A stretch of DNA of 6,975 nt from positions 1 to 6,975 of the forward strand of contig JBKPNX010000190.1 in assembly GCA_046732855.1 (NCBI GenBank). The letters run 5' to 3'. Source of the stretch: JBKPNX01 sp046732855. Its GTDB lineage: Bacteria > Pseudomonadota > Alphaproteobacteria > Geminicoccales > Geminicoccaceae. Positions within the stretch are counted from its first letter, which is position 1; each line of letters starts with the position of its first letter. The position numbers were made by a program, and so were the translations under genes. Below are positions 1 to 5,881 of the stretch, one piece after another. Under the pieces are notes generated by a model. The model had not been told where the DNA came from and did not search any database. It was given only the letters and a program-made list of their open reading frames with translations.

Positions 1-51
1 CGCGCCGACTCTTCCCTACCAACATTCGGCACCGGCAGACCTGAAGCAAGG

Positions 52-67
52 GGCGCGAGCACGCGCC
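52..67 (+). promoter_or_regulatory. GC-rich hairpin in the fbiC leader
   Basis: The arms GGCGCG (52-57) and CGCGCC (62-67) are perfectly complementary around the 4-nt loop AGCA. The hairpin ends 9 nt before the fbiC ATG, where a ribosome-binding site would normally lie. The only purine-rich stretch (AAGGGG, about 48-53) overlaps its left arm and is too far from the start for ideal spacing. A stem here could limit translation initiation, but in DNA this GC-rich a 6-bp stem can easily arise by chance. A regulatory role is inference only. Confidence 0.25.
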
Positions 68-76
68 GAACAACGC

Positions 77-2518
77 ATGACCACGAGCACCGCTGCCATC
101 ACGGCCCACGCGGCTTCCGGCGCCGAGATCACGGACGAGGAGGCGCTCGCGCTCGGCCACTGCGACGATCTGGACGGCCTGCTGGCGGCGGCGCGCGCGC
201 GTCGGGACCTCGCCCATCCGGTGCTGGTCAGTTATTCGCCCAAGGTGTTCATCCCGCTGACCCAGCTCTGCCGCGACGTCTGCCGCTACTGCACGTTCGC
301 CCAGGCGCCGCGTGATCTGCGCGCGCCGTATCTCTCGATCGACGAGGCCCTCGCCATCGCCGAGGCCGGCGCCCGGGCCGGCTGTCACGAAGCGCTGTTC
401 ACGCTCGGCGATCAGCCGGAGCGCCGGTACCGGGTGGCGCGCGAAGCGCTCGTTGCGCTCGGTCACGATACGACCATCGGCTATCTCGCCGAGGTCGCTC
501 AGCGGGTCCGTGAAGCCACCGGACTGCTGCCGCACGTCAATCCCGGGGTGATGGGCCGCGCCGACCTCGAACGGCTGCGCCCGGTCTCCGTGTCTGCCGG
601 GCTGATGCTGGAGTCGGTCGCGGAGCGCCTGTGCGCGCGCGGCGGGCCCCACCATGGCTGCCCGGACAAGCTGCCGCAGGTGCGCCTCGAGACCATCCGC
701 ATGGCCGGTGAGCTGCGCGTCCCGTTCACGAGCGGCATCCTGATCGGGATTGGCGAGACGCGACGCGAGCGCATCGAGTCGCTGCTCGCGCTACGCGCCC
801 TGCACGCGCGCTACGACCATCTCCAGGAAATCATCATCCAGAATTTCCGAGCCAAGCCCGGGACCGCGATGGCCGAGGCGCCCGAGCCGGCCCTCGAGGA
901 GCATCTTTGGACGATCGCGCTCGCGCGCCTCGTGTTCGCGCCCGAGATGAGCATCCAGGCCCCGCCGAACTTGAACGCCGACGCCCTCGACCGTCTGCTG
1001 GCCGCGGGCATCAACGACTGGGGCGGCGTGTCGCCCGTGACGCCGGACCACGTCAATCCCGAGGCGCCGTGGCCGCACCTCGCGACCCTTCGCGGCGCCA
1101 CCGAGGCCGCCGGCAAGGAGCTGGTCGCGCGGCTGGCCATCTACCCCCGCTTCGTGCGGCAGGCGGAGCGCTGGCTCGCTCCGGAGATGCGTCCGCCAGT
1201 GCTCGACCACGCGGATGGCGAGGGCTATGCGCGCGAGAGCGGCTGGATCGCCGGCGCGGTCGCGAGGCCCGAGACAGCCGTCAGCGTCGCGCCTCTTGCT
1301 GGCTCACGCGGCGAGCTCGATTGCATCCTGCATCGCGCCCGGGACGGGCGCCGGCTGGAGGAGAGCGAGATCGCGCGACTGTTCGAGGCCCGCGGCCGTG
1401 AGACGGTGGCGGTGTGCCGCCATGCCGACCAGCTGCGCCGGGAGGTGAACGGCGAGCGCGTCAGCTACGTGGTCAATCGCAACGTCAACTACACCAACGT
1501 CTGCTACTTCCATTGCCGCTTCTGCGCATTCTCCAAGGGCAAGCTCGCCGACCATCTGCGCGGCCGGCCCTACGAGGTGGACCTCGACGAGATCGCGCGG
1601 CGCACGCGCGAGGCCTGGCAGCGCGGCGCGACCGAGATGTGCCTGCAGGGCGGCATCCATCCCGAGTACACCGGCGCGACCTATCTCGAGATCTGCCGCA
1701 CGGTCAAACAGGCGGCGCCCGAAATCCACGTGCACGCGTTTTCGCCGCTCGAGATCTGGCAGGGCGCGCGCACCCTGGACATTCCGCTCAGCGCATTCCT
1801 CACCGAGCTGCGGCAAGCCGGCCTCGGCTCCTTGCCCGGCACTGCGGCGGAGGTCCTGGACGACGAGGTGCGCCGGGTGATCTGTCCCGACAAGGTCACC
1901 ACGGCAGAGTGGCTCGAGGTCATGCGCTGCGCCCATGCGGTCGGCCTGCGCAGCACCGCAACCGTGATGTTCGGTCACGTCGACCATCCGCGCCACTGGG
2001 CGAGGCACCTGCTGCGCATCCGGGACCTGCAGGCGATGACGGGCGGCTTCACCGAGTTCGTGCCGCTGCCATTCGTGCATATGGAGGCGCCGATTTACCT
2101 CAAGGGCGGCGCGCGCAGGGGCCCGACCTGGCGCGAAGCCCTGCTCATGCACGCGGTCGCGCGTCTGGTCCTGCATCCGCACATCACCAACATCCAGGCG
2201 TCCTGGGTGAAGATGAGCCCGCAGGGTGCCCAGGCGTGCCTCGCGGCCGGGGCGAACGACCTCGGCGGCACGCTCATGAACGAGTCGATCACCCGCGCCG
2301 CAGGGGCGGCGTTCGGCCAGGAGCTGCCGCCGCAGACGATGCACGATCTGATCGGCGAACTCGGGCGCGTGCCCTACCAGCGCACGACGCTCTACGGCGA
2401 AGCGTCGGCCGAACGCGGCCGCGCATCGTTCTGCGCAGCGCCGCTGGAGCCGGTGGTCAACCGAGCGCCGCGGCGCCGGGAGCGTTCCCGAGAGCACGCC
2501 CTGGCGCGCTTCGGGTAG
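77..2518 (+). CDS. fbiC: FO synthase, fused CofG-CofH radical SAM protein
   Basis: This 813-residue cytosolic enzyme makes FO (7,8-didemethyl-8-hydroxy-5-deazariboflavin), the F420 chromophore, from 5-amino-6-ribitylaminouracil and tyrosine using two radical SAM reactions. The N-terminal half (about residues 48-385) is CofG-like: its cluster motif is CRDVCRYC with Cys65, Cys69 and Cys72, followed by the conserved EALFTLGD segment. The C-terminal half (about 455-790) is CofH-like: the second cluster motif is CYFHCRFC with Cys476, Cys480 and Cys483, followed by LQGGIHP and a TATVMFGH segment. Both Fe-S triads are intact and the length is close to actinobacterial FbiC (about 850 residues), so it should be active in both steps. 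Fusion of the two enzymes is typical of bacteria; archaea keep them as separate proteins. The ATG at 77 gives a normal short N-terminal extension before the CofG core, although no good Shine-Dalgarno sequence precedes it. It is first in the fbiC-cofE-cofD operon. Confidence 0.97.
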   Translation: MTTSTAAITAHAASGAEITDEEALALGHCDDLDGLLAAARARRDLAHPVLVSYSPKVFIPLTQLCRDVCRYCTFAQAPRDLRAPYLSIDEALAIAEAGARAGCHEALFTLGDQPERRYRVAREALVALGHDTTIGYLAEVAQRVREATGLLPHVNPGVMGRADLERLRPVSVSAGLMLESVAERLCARGGPHHGCPDKLPQVRLETIRMAGELRVPFTSGILIGIGETRRERIESLLALRALHARYDHLQEIIIQNFRAKPGTAMAEAPEPALEEHLWTIALARLVFAPEMSIQAPPNLNADALDRLLAAGINDWGGVSPVTPDHVNPEAPWPHLATLRGATEAAGKELVARLAIYPRFVRQAERWLAPEMRPPVLDHADGEGYARESGWIAGAVARPETAVSVAPLAGSRGELDCILHRARDGRRLEESEIARLFEARGRETVAVCRHADQLRREVNGERVSYVVNRNVNYTNVCYFHCRFCAFSKGKLADHLRGRPYEVDLDEIARRTREAWQRGATEMCLQGGIHPEYTGATYLEICRTVKQAAPEIHVHAFSPLEIWQGARTLDIPLSAFLTELRQAGLGSLPGTAAEVLDDEVRRVICPDKVTTAEWLEVMRCAHAVGLRSTATVMFGHVDHPRHWARHLLRIRDLQAMTGGFTEFVPLPFVHMEAPIYLKGGARRGPTWREALLMHAVARLVLHPHITNIQASWVKMSPQGAQACLAAGANDLGGTLMNESITRAAGAAFGQELPPQTMHDLIGELGRVPYQRTTLYGEASAERGRASFCAAPLEPVVNRAPRRRERSREHALARFG

Positions 2519-2523
2519 CGCCG

Positions 2524-3297
2524 GTGGCGGCAGATCCTGCGGCGATCAGCCTGATCGCACTGCCGGGCGTCCCGGCGATCCGGCCCGGCGACGACCTCGC
2601 GGCCATCCTGGGCGACGCTCTCGAAGCCGCGAAGCTGCGGCCGCGCGCGCAGGACGTGCTCGTGGTCACCCACAAGATCGTGTCCAAGGCGGAGGGCAGG
2701 TACGTCTCGCTCTCCGCCGTGACGGCCTCGCCGCGTGCCCGGGAGCTGGCGGCGGCCACGGGCAAGGACGCGGCCCTGGTCGAGGTGATTCTGTCGGAGT
2801 CGCGCGCGGTCCTGCGCTTTCGGCCCGGGCTGATCATAGTGGAGCACCGGTTGGGCATGGTGCTCGCGAATGCCGGCGTCGATCAGTCAAACGTACCCCA
2901 GGGGGGCAAGCCGCGCGTGCTGCTGCTGCCGGAAGATCCCGATGCGAGCAGCGCGGCGCTGCGGGCCGCCCTGGAGAAGCGTTTCGGCGTTGCCCCTGCG
3001 GTGGTGGTGAGCGACAGCGCCGGGCGGGCATGGCGCCAGGGCGTGGTCGGACTGGCGATCGGCGCCGCGGGACTGCCTACGCTGCTCGACCTGCGCGGCA
3101 GGCCCGACCTCGAAGGCCGCGCGCTCAAGGTCACTCAGGTCGGCCTCGCCGACGAGATCGCCTCGGCGGCGCAGCTGCTGGTGGGCGAGGCCGATGAGGG
3201 GCGCCCGGCCGTGCTCGTGCGCGGGCTGGCGTGGCAGGATCCCCCGCGGGGGGCCACCGCGCTGCTGCGCGCCCCGGCGGACGACCTGTTCCGATGA
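2524..3297 (+). CDS. cofE: Coenzyme F420-0:L-glutamate ligase
   Basis: This 257-residue enzyme uses GTP to attach L-glutamate to F420-0, and usually further gamma-linked glutamates, in the cytosol. Family segments are clear: the N-terminal ALPGVPAIRPGDDL, VVTHKIVSKAEGR (about 47-59), AGVDQSN (117-123), SDSAGRAWRQG (163-173), LLDLRGRPDLEGR and LADEIASAA near the C-terminus. The acidic residues in AGVD and SDSAGR are expected metal/nucleotide ligands from family knowledge. The chosen start is a GTG 5 nt after the fbiC stop. It is the only sensible in-frame start between that stop and the conserved core, with GGGTAG as a weak ribosome-binding site. The stop overlaps the cofD start. The length matches single-domain CofE of archaea. 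The C-terminal nitroreductase-like FMN domain found in mycobacterial FbiB is absent, because cofD starts directly. Confidence 0.95.
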   Translation: MAADPAAISLIALPGVPAIRPGDDLAAILGDALEAAKLRPRAQDVLVVTHKIVSKAEGRYVSLSAVTASPRARELAAATGKDAALVEVILSESRAVLRFRPGLIIVEHRLGMVLANAGVDQSNVPQGGKPRVLLLPEDPDASSAALRAALEKRFGVAPAVVVSDSAGRAWRQGVVGLAIGAAGLPTLLDLRGRPDLEGRALKVTQVGLADEIASAAQLLVGEADEGRPAVLVRGLAWQDPPRGATALLRAPADDLFR

Positions 3298-4268
3298 GCG
3301 CGGCGGTCCGGGTGGTCGCCCTCTCGGGAGGCATCGGCGGCGCCAAGCTGGCGCTCGGCCTGTACCGGACATTGCCGCCGGACTGCCTGATGGTGGTGTG
3401 CAACACGGGCGATGATTTCGAGCACCTGGGGCTCAGCATCTCGCCGGATCTGGACACGGTCATGTACACGCTGGCCGGGGTCGCCAACGCCGAGACCGGC
3501 TGGGGGCGGGCCGGTGAGACCTGGACCTTCATGCAGGCGCTGGAGCAGCTCGGCGGCGAGACCTGGTTCCGTCTCGGCGACGCCGACCTGGCGACCCACG
3601 TCGAGCGCACGCGCCGTCTCGCCGCCGGCGAAAGCCTGAGCGCGGTTACCGATGATTTCTGCCGGCGGCTGGGTATCCGCGCTCGCCTGGTCCCGATGAG
3701 CGACCAACCGGTCCGCACGCTGGTGCGCACTGACGCCGGCATCCTGCCGTTTCAGCGCTATTTCGTCGAGCGGCGGTGTGCGCCGCGAGTGCGCGGGTTC
3801 GAGTTTGAAGGTGCGGGCGACGCGCGTCTGACGCCCGGTCTCGGCGAAGCGCTCGGACACGAGGGACTCGAGTCAGTGGTGATCTGCCCGTCGAATCCGT
3901 TCATCAGCATCGATCCGATCCTCGCCGTGCCGGGCATGCGCGCGGCGCTCGTCGCCTGCCGCGCGCCGGTGATCGCGGTGACGCCGATCATCGGCGGACG
4001 CGCGGTCAAAGGGCCGACCGCCAAGATGATGACGGAGCTCGGGATGCCGACCAGCGCGCGCGCGGTGGCGGATCATTACGACGACCTGATCGATGGCTTC
4101 GTTCTCGACCAGGCGGATGCCGATCAGGCGACGGCGATCGATCTGCCCCGTCTCGCCACGCGCACCCTGATGGTGAGCGAGGACGACAAGCGGGCGCTGG
4201 CCGCCGAGGTCCTGGCGTTCGCCCGCCGTCTCGGCGCCAGGACGCGAGCGCGTCCGATTACCGCGTGA
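3294..4268 (+). CDS. cofD: 2-phospho-L-lactate (or PEP/3PG-type) transferase CofD/FbiA
   Basis: This 324-residue enzyme transfers the phospho-acid moiety from a guanylylated donor to FO, giving F420-0 (or dehydro-F420-0 or the 3-phosphoglycerate form) and GMP. The N-terminus carries the nucleotide-binding LSGGIGGAKLALG (residues 10-22), followed by CNTGDDFEHLGL (36-47), whose paired aspartates 40-41 are expected to bind metal and FO. Further family blocks are SPDLDTVMYTLAG, WFRLGDADLATH, LPFQRYFVERR, VICPSNPFISIDPIL and VTPIIGGRAVKGPTAKMM. The length is normal for CofD. The ATG at 3294 lies in an ATGA overlap with the cofE stop, a sign of translational coupling, and places the glycine-rich motif at the usual distance from the N-terminus. 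Which donor it uses (lactate, PEP or 3-phosphoglycerate derived) cannot be read from the sequence. The 3' end overlaps the convergent oxidoreductase gene by 11 bp. Confidence 0.96.
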   Translation: MSAAVRVVALSGGIGGAKLALGLYRTLPPDCLMVVCNTGDDFEHLGLSISPDLDTVMYTLAGVANAETGWGRAGETWTFMQALEQLGGETWFRLGDADLATHVERTRRLAAGESLSAVTDDFCRRLGIRARLVPMSDQPVRTLVRTDAGILPFQRYFVERRCAPRVRGFEFEGAGDARLTPGLGEALGHEGLESVVICPSNPFISIDPILAVPGMRAALVACRAPVIAVTPIIGGRAVKGPTAKMMTELGMPTSARAVADHYDDLIDGFVLDQADADQATAIDLPRLATRTLMVSEDDKRALAAEVLAFARRLGARTRARPITA

Positions 4269-5214
4269 GCGGCCGGATCTCGTCGGCGACGAAGTGCATG
4301 CTGGCGAGCGACTGCTCGAGCGTGCCGCGTTGCAGGTTGAGCACGAGGTCGGTGACGCCGAGCTCGCCGAGCGCCGCGATGTCCTCGGCGACCTGGGCAG
4401 GGCCGCCGCTCATCAGGTGACGCTGTCCGTCCTCGACCTGGATGGTCTTGGTCTCGTCGAACCAGCCGGCATAGAACGCGAGCCCGATGCTGTCCGGGTC
4501 GCGCCCGAGCTGCTCCGCCGTCCGATGCAGCTGCGCCACGCCGTCCTTGAACCGCGCCACGGTGTCGAGCCGGTGGTGCGGGTTGTTGCCGATCGGGAAC
4601 CAGACGTCGCCGTAGCGTACGGTGCGGCGCAGCGCGGGCGGGCTCTCGCCGCCGATCCAGATGGGCGGGTGCGGCTTCTGCACGGGTGTGGGCAGGAATA
4701 CGATTTCGGAGAAGCGGACGTGGTGGCCCTCGAAACGCGGCTGATCCTCGGTCCACAGGGTTTTGAACGCCTGGAGGTACTCGTCGGTGACGCGGCCGCG
4801 CTCCTCGAACGGTGGGGCGTCGACCGCCTCGAATTCCTCTTTCATCCAGCCTGCGCCCGCGCCCAGGACGAGGCGCCCCTGGGAGAGCACATCGATCGTC
4901 GCTGCGATCTTGGCGGTGTGCATCGCGGCCCGGTAGGGGATGACCGCGACCGCGGTGATCAGCCGGGGCCTGCTGGTGATCGCCGCGAGCCAGGCAAGCA
5001 GCGTGAACTGCTCGAGGCATTCGCCCGAAGCGGCACCGGGCCACTCTCCGGATTCGGAGTAGGGATAGCGGGAGCCGATGTTGCGCGGCACCACCAGGTG
5101 GTCCGACACGGACAGATGGTCGAAGCCGAGTTCCTCGGCACGACGCACGAGCGTCGCGATCTTATCGGGCGTGGCGAGCGGGCCGCGCGTTGGAATGGTC
5201 AGTCCGACGTCCAC
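4258..5214 (-). CDS. LLM-class F420-dependent oxidoreductase (TIGR03619/Rv2161c-like)
   Basis: This 318-residue protein belongs to the luciferase-like monooxygenase fold (TIM barrel), in the subgroup that uses F420 rather than FMN. Visible marks are the N-terminal strand MDVGLTIPTRG, the ELGFDHLSVSDHLVVP block (about 28-43), a YPYS-SGE stretch, TLLAWLAAITSRPRL (71-85), GRLVLGAGAGWMKEEFEA (113-130), the ERGRVTDEYLQAFKTLW helix and QKPHPPIWIGGESPPALRR (179-197). These fit the Rv2161c-like family. The substrate is unknown; relatives reduce or oxidise many small molecules. Adjacency to the F420 genes supports F420 as its cofactor. The start is a GTG, supported by GAGGGAG on the minus strand with 8 nt spacing. 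The coding end runs 11 bp into cofD, so the two transcripts must overlap. It shares a 38-bp divergent gap with the PPOX-class gene. Confidence 0.88.
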   Translation of the reverse strand: MDVGLTIPTRGPLATPDKIATLVRRAEELGFDHLSVSDHLVVPRNIGSRYPYSESGEWPGAASGECLEQFTLLAWLAAITSRPRLITAVAVIPYRAAMHTAKIAATIDVLSQGRLVLGAGAGWMKEEFEAVDAPPFEERGRVTDEYLQAFKTLWTEDQPRFEGHHVRFSEIVFLPTPVQKPHPPIWIGGESPPALRRTVRYGDVWFPIGNNPHHRLDTVARFKDGVAQLHRTAEQLGRDPDSIGLAFYAGWFDETKTIQVEDGQRHLMSGGPAQVAEDIAALGELGVTDLVLNLQRGTLEQSLASMHFVADEIRPLTR

Positions 5215-5252
5215 GATGGTATCTCCCTCGGGCTTGGTTGGGGCAGGGCGCG
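5215..5252. promoter_or_regulatory. 38-bp divergent intergenic gap
   Basis: This is the only sequence between the start codons of the LLM oxidoreductase (minus) and the PPOX-class enzyme (plus). It cannot hold two independent complete promoters plus leaders. At least one promoter must therefore lie within the opposite gene's coding start, or the promoters overlap. I cannot identify clear -10/-35 boxes. On the plus strand GGGCAGGG (about 5241-5248) is a weak ribosome-binding candidate for the ATG at 5253. Confidence 0.35.
5222..5229 (-). promoter_or_regulatory. Ribosome-binding site for the LLM oxidoreductase
   Basis: Read on the minus strand this is GAGGGAGA, a strong Shine-Dalgarno match whose GGGAG ends 8 nt before the GTG at 5214. 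It decides the start: no ATG has a comparable site, and the GTG gives the expected MDVGLTIP N-terminus. It lies inside the 38-bp gap to the divergent gene, so it also occupies much of the space in which that gene's promoter would sit. Confidence 0.7.
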
Positions 5253-5681
5253 ATGCTGACGGATCGGCAGCGGCGGTTTCTGGCTGAACAGCGGGTTGCG
5301 CGTCTGGCGACGGCGGATGCGGCGGGCCGGCCCCATGTGGTGCCCATCTGCTATGCGCTCCGCGGCAACACCGTGTACTTCACGATCGATGAGAAGCCGA
5401 AGAAGAGGCCCGGCGCAAGGCTGAAACGCCTCGCCAACCTGCGGGAGAACCCGTCGGCCGCGCTGGTCGTCGACCGCTACGACGAGGACTGGAGCCGGCT
5501 CGGCTGGCTCATGGTGCGGGGGCGCGCCGAGGTGCTGGAGGCGGGTCCCGAGCACGACCTGGCCCAGGCCGGTCTGCGCGCCCGCTATCCGCAGCTCGCC
5601 ACGATGCGGATCGAGGAACTGCCGGTCGTCGCCGTGCGAGTCGACCGTGTCGTCAGCTGGGGCCGGCTCGAGAGCGATTGA
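5253..5681 (+). CDS. PPOX-class F420-dependent enzyme, Rv0121-like (TIGR03668)
   Basis: This 142-residue protein has the pyridoxamine-phosphate-oxidase-like split beta-barrel fold used by small flavin- or F420-binding enzymes, normally as homodimers in the cytosol. Key stretches are RVARLATADAAGRPHVVPI (14-32), VYFTIDEKPKK (41-51), LKRLANLRENPSAALVVD (57-74), YDEDWSRLGWLMVRGRAEV (76-94) and a C-terminal RVDRVVSWG. The YDEDW/RLGW block and the EKPK loop are characteristic of the Rv0121 subgroup, annotated as probable F420-dependent reductases of unknown substrate. The ATG at 5253 is preferred over an in-frame ATG at 5190: the upstream one would add about 21 arginine- and tryptophan-rich residues unlike the family, and it lies within the divergent gene. 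The length is normal for the family. The neighbouring F420 operon strengthens the cofactor assignment. A heme- or FMN-binding relative of the fold remains possible. Confidence 0.86.
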   Translation: MLTDRQRRFLAEQRVARLATADAAGRPHVVPICYALRGNTVYFTIDEKPKKRPGARLKRLANLRENPSAALVVDRYDEDWSRLGWLMVRGRAEVLEAGPEHDLAQAGLRARYPQLATMRIEELPVVAVRVDRVVSWGRLESD

Positions 5682-5881
5682 GGCGGCCGCCGACGCAGTT
5701 TCTTCCTGACCCGTCGAGCACCCGCTCTGCGGTTGCCGGCAAGCGTCGCGCCCATCCGCCACGGCAGGGGCTTGCCAACGACCCGGCTCCTCGGAGCGTC
5801 TGAACGCGCCGTGGTCCCGCAACGGACTGGCCGCGACCTGACCCGCTCAGCGGGACGGATCAGCGTAAGCCGCGTTATTCC
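5682..5881. other. 200-bp non-coding gap before the CheB-like gene
   Basis: I find no credible gene here. It begins with a 10-bp palindrome GGCGGCCGCC (5682-5691) directly after the PPOX-class stop, without a T-run that would make it a convincing intrinsic terminator. It holds the palindrome TTGCCGGCAA (5733-5742) and a small inverted repeat CCCGC/GCGGG (5842-5846 and 5850-5854). A promoter for the CheB-like gene should lie here, but I cannot recognise sigma-70 or sigma-54 elements with confidence. This is the most natural border between the F420 block and the next unit. Confidence 0.5.
5733..5742. repeat. Palindrome TTGCCGGCAA, possible operator
   Basis: This perfect 10-bp palindrome lies about 140 bp upstream of the CheB-like start. 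Its right half extends to GGCAAGC (5738-5744), which is matched by GCTTGCC at 5770-5776, so a 7-bp inverted repeat with a 25-nt loop is also possible. Either could be a protein-binding site or a weak RNA stem. In DNA of this composition, chance is a serious alternative. Confidence 0.2.

Noticed and set aside
1..44. Possible 3' end of an upstream gene ending at TGA 42-44
   Set aside because: The frame is open from the window edge to this TGA, but 13 codons with no recognisable motif are too few to support a partial gene.
1304..2497. Long minus-strand open frame of about 397 codons opposite fbiC
   Set aside because: The strand opposite a high-GC gene commonly stays open. The translation is low-complexity, rich in Arg, Ala and Gly, shows no recognisable domain, and lies fully within the clearly real fbiC.
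1414..2523. Upstream extension of the cofE frame into fbiC, suggesting a larger protein
   Set aside because: The extension translates to Arg/Pro/Ala-rich sequence typical of an out-of-frame reading of fbiC. CofE homology starts right after the GTG at 2524.
5190..5252. ATG at 5190 as the start of the PPOX-class gene
   Set aside because: It would add 21 unconserved basic residues, place the start within the divergent coding region and depart from the family's usual length of about 140 residues.
4294..5259. Plus-strand open frame of about 321 codons opposite the LLM oxidoreductase
   Set aside because: It mirrors the codon pattern of the minus-strand gene, whose family motifs are unmistakable, and it has no motif of its own. 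It is a mirror frame.
5682..5691. Palindrome GGCGGCCGCC after the PPOX-class stop as an intrinsic terminator
   Set aside because: A 10-bp palindrome without a spacer folds into only a 3-bp stem, and no T-run follows directly. The later TTTCTT is too far away and interrupted.
5842..5854. CCCGC-TCA-GCGGG hairpin as a terminator or operator
   Set aside because: The stem is only 5 bp, there is no T-tract, and such repeats are expected often in sequence this GC-rich.
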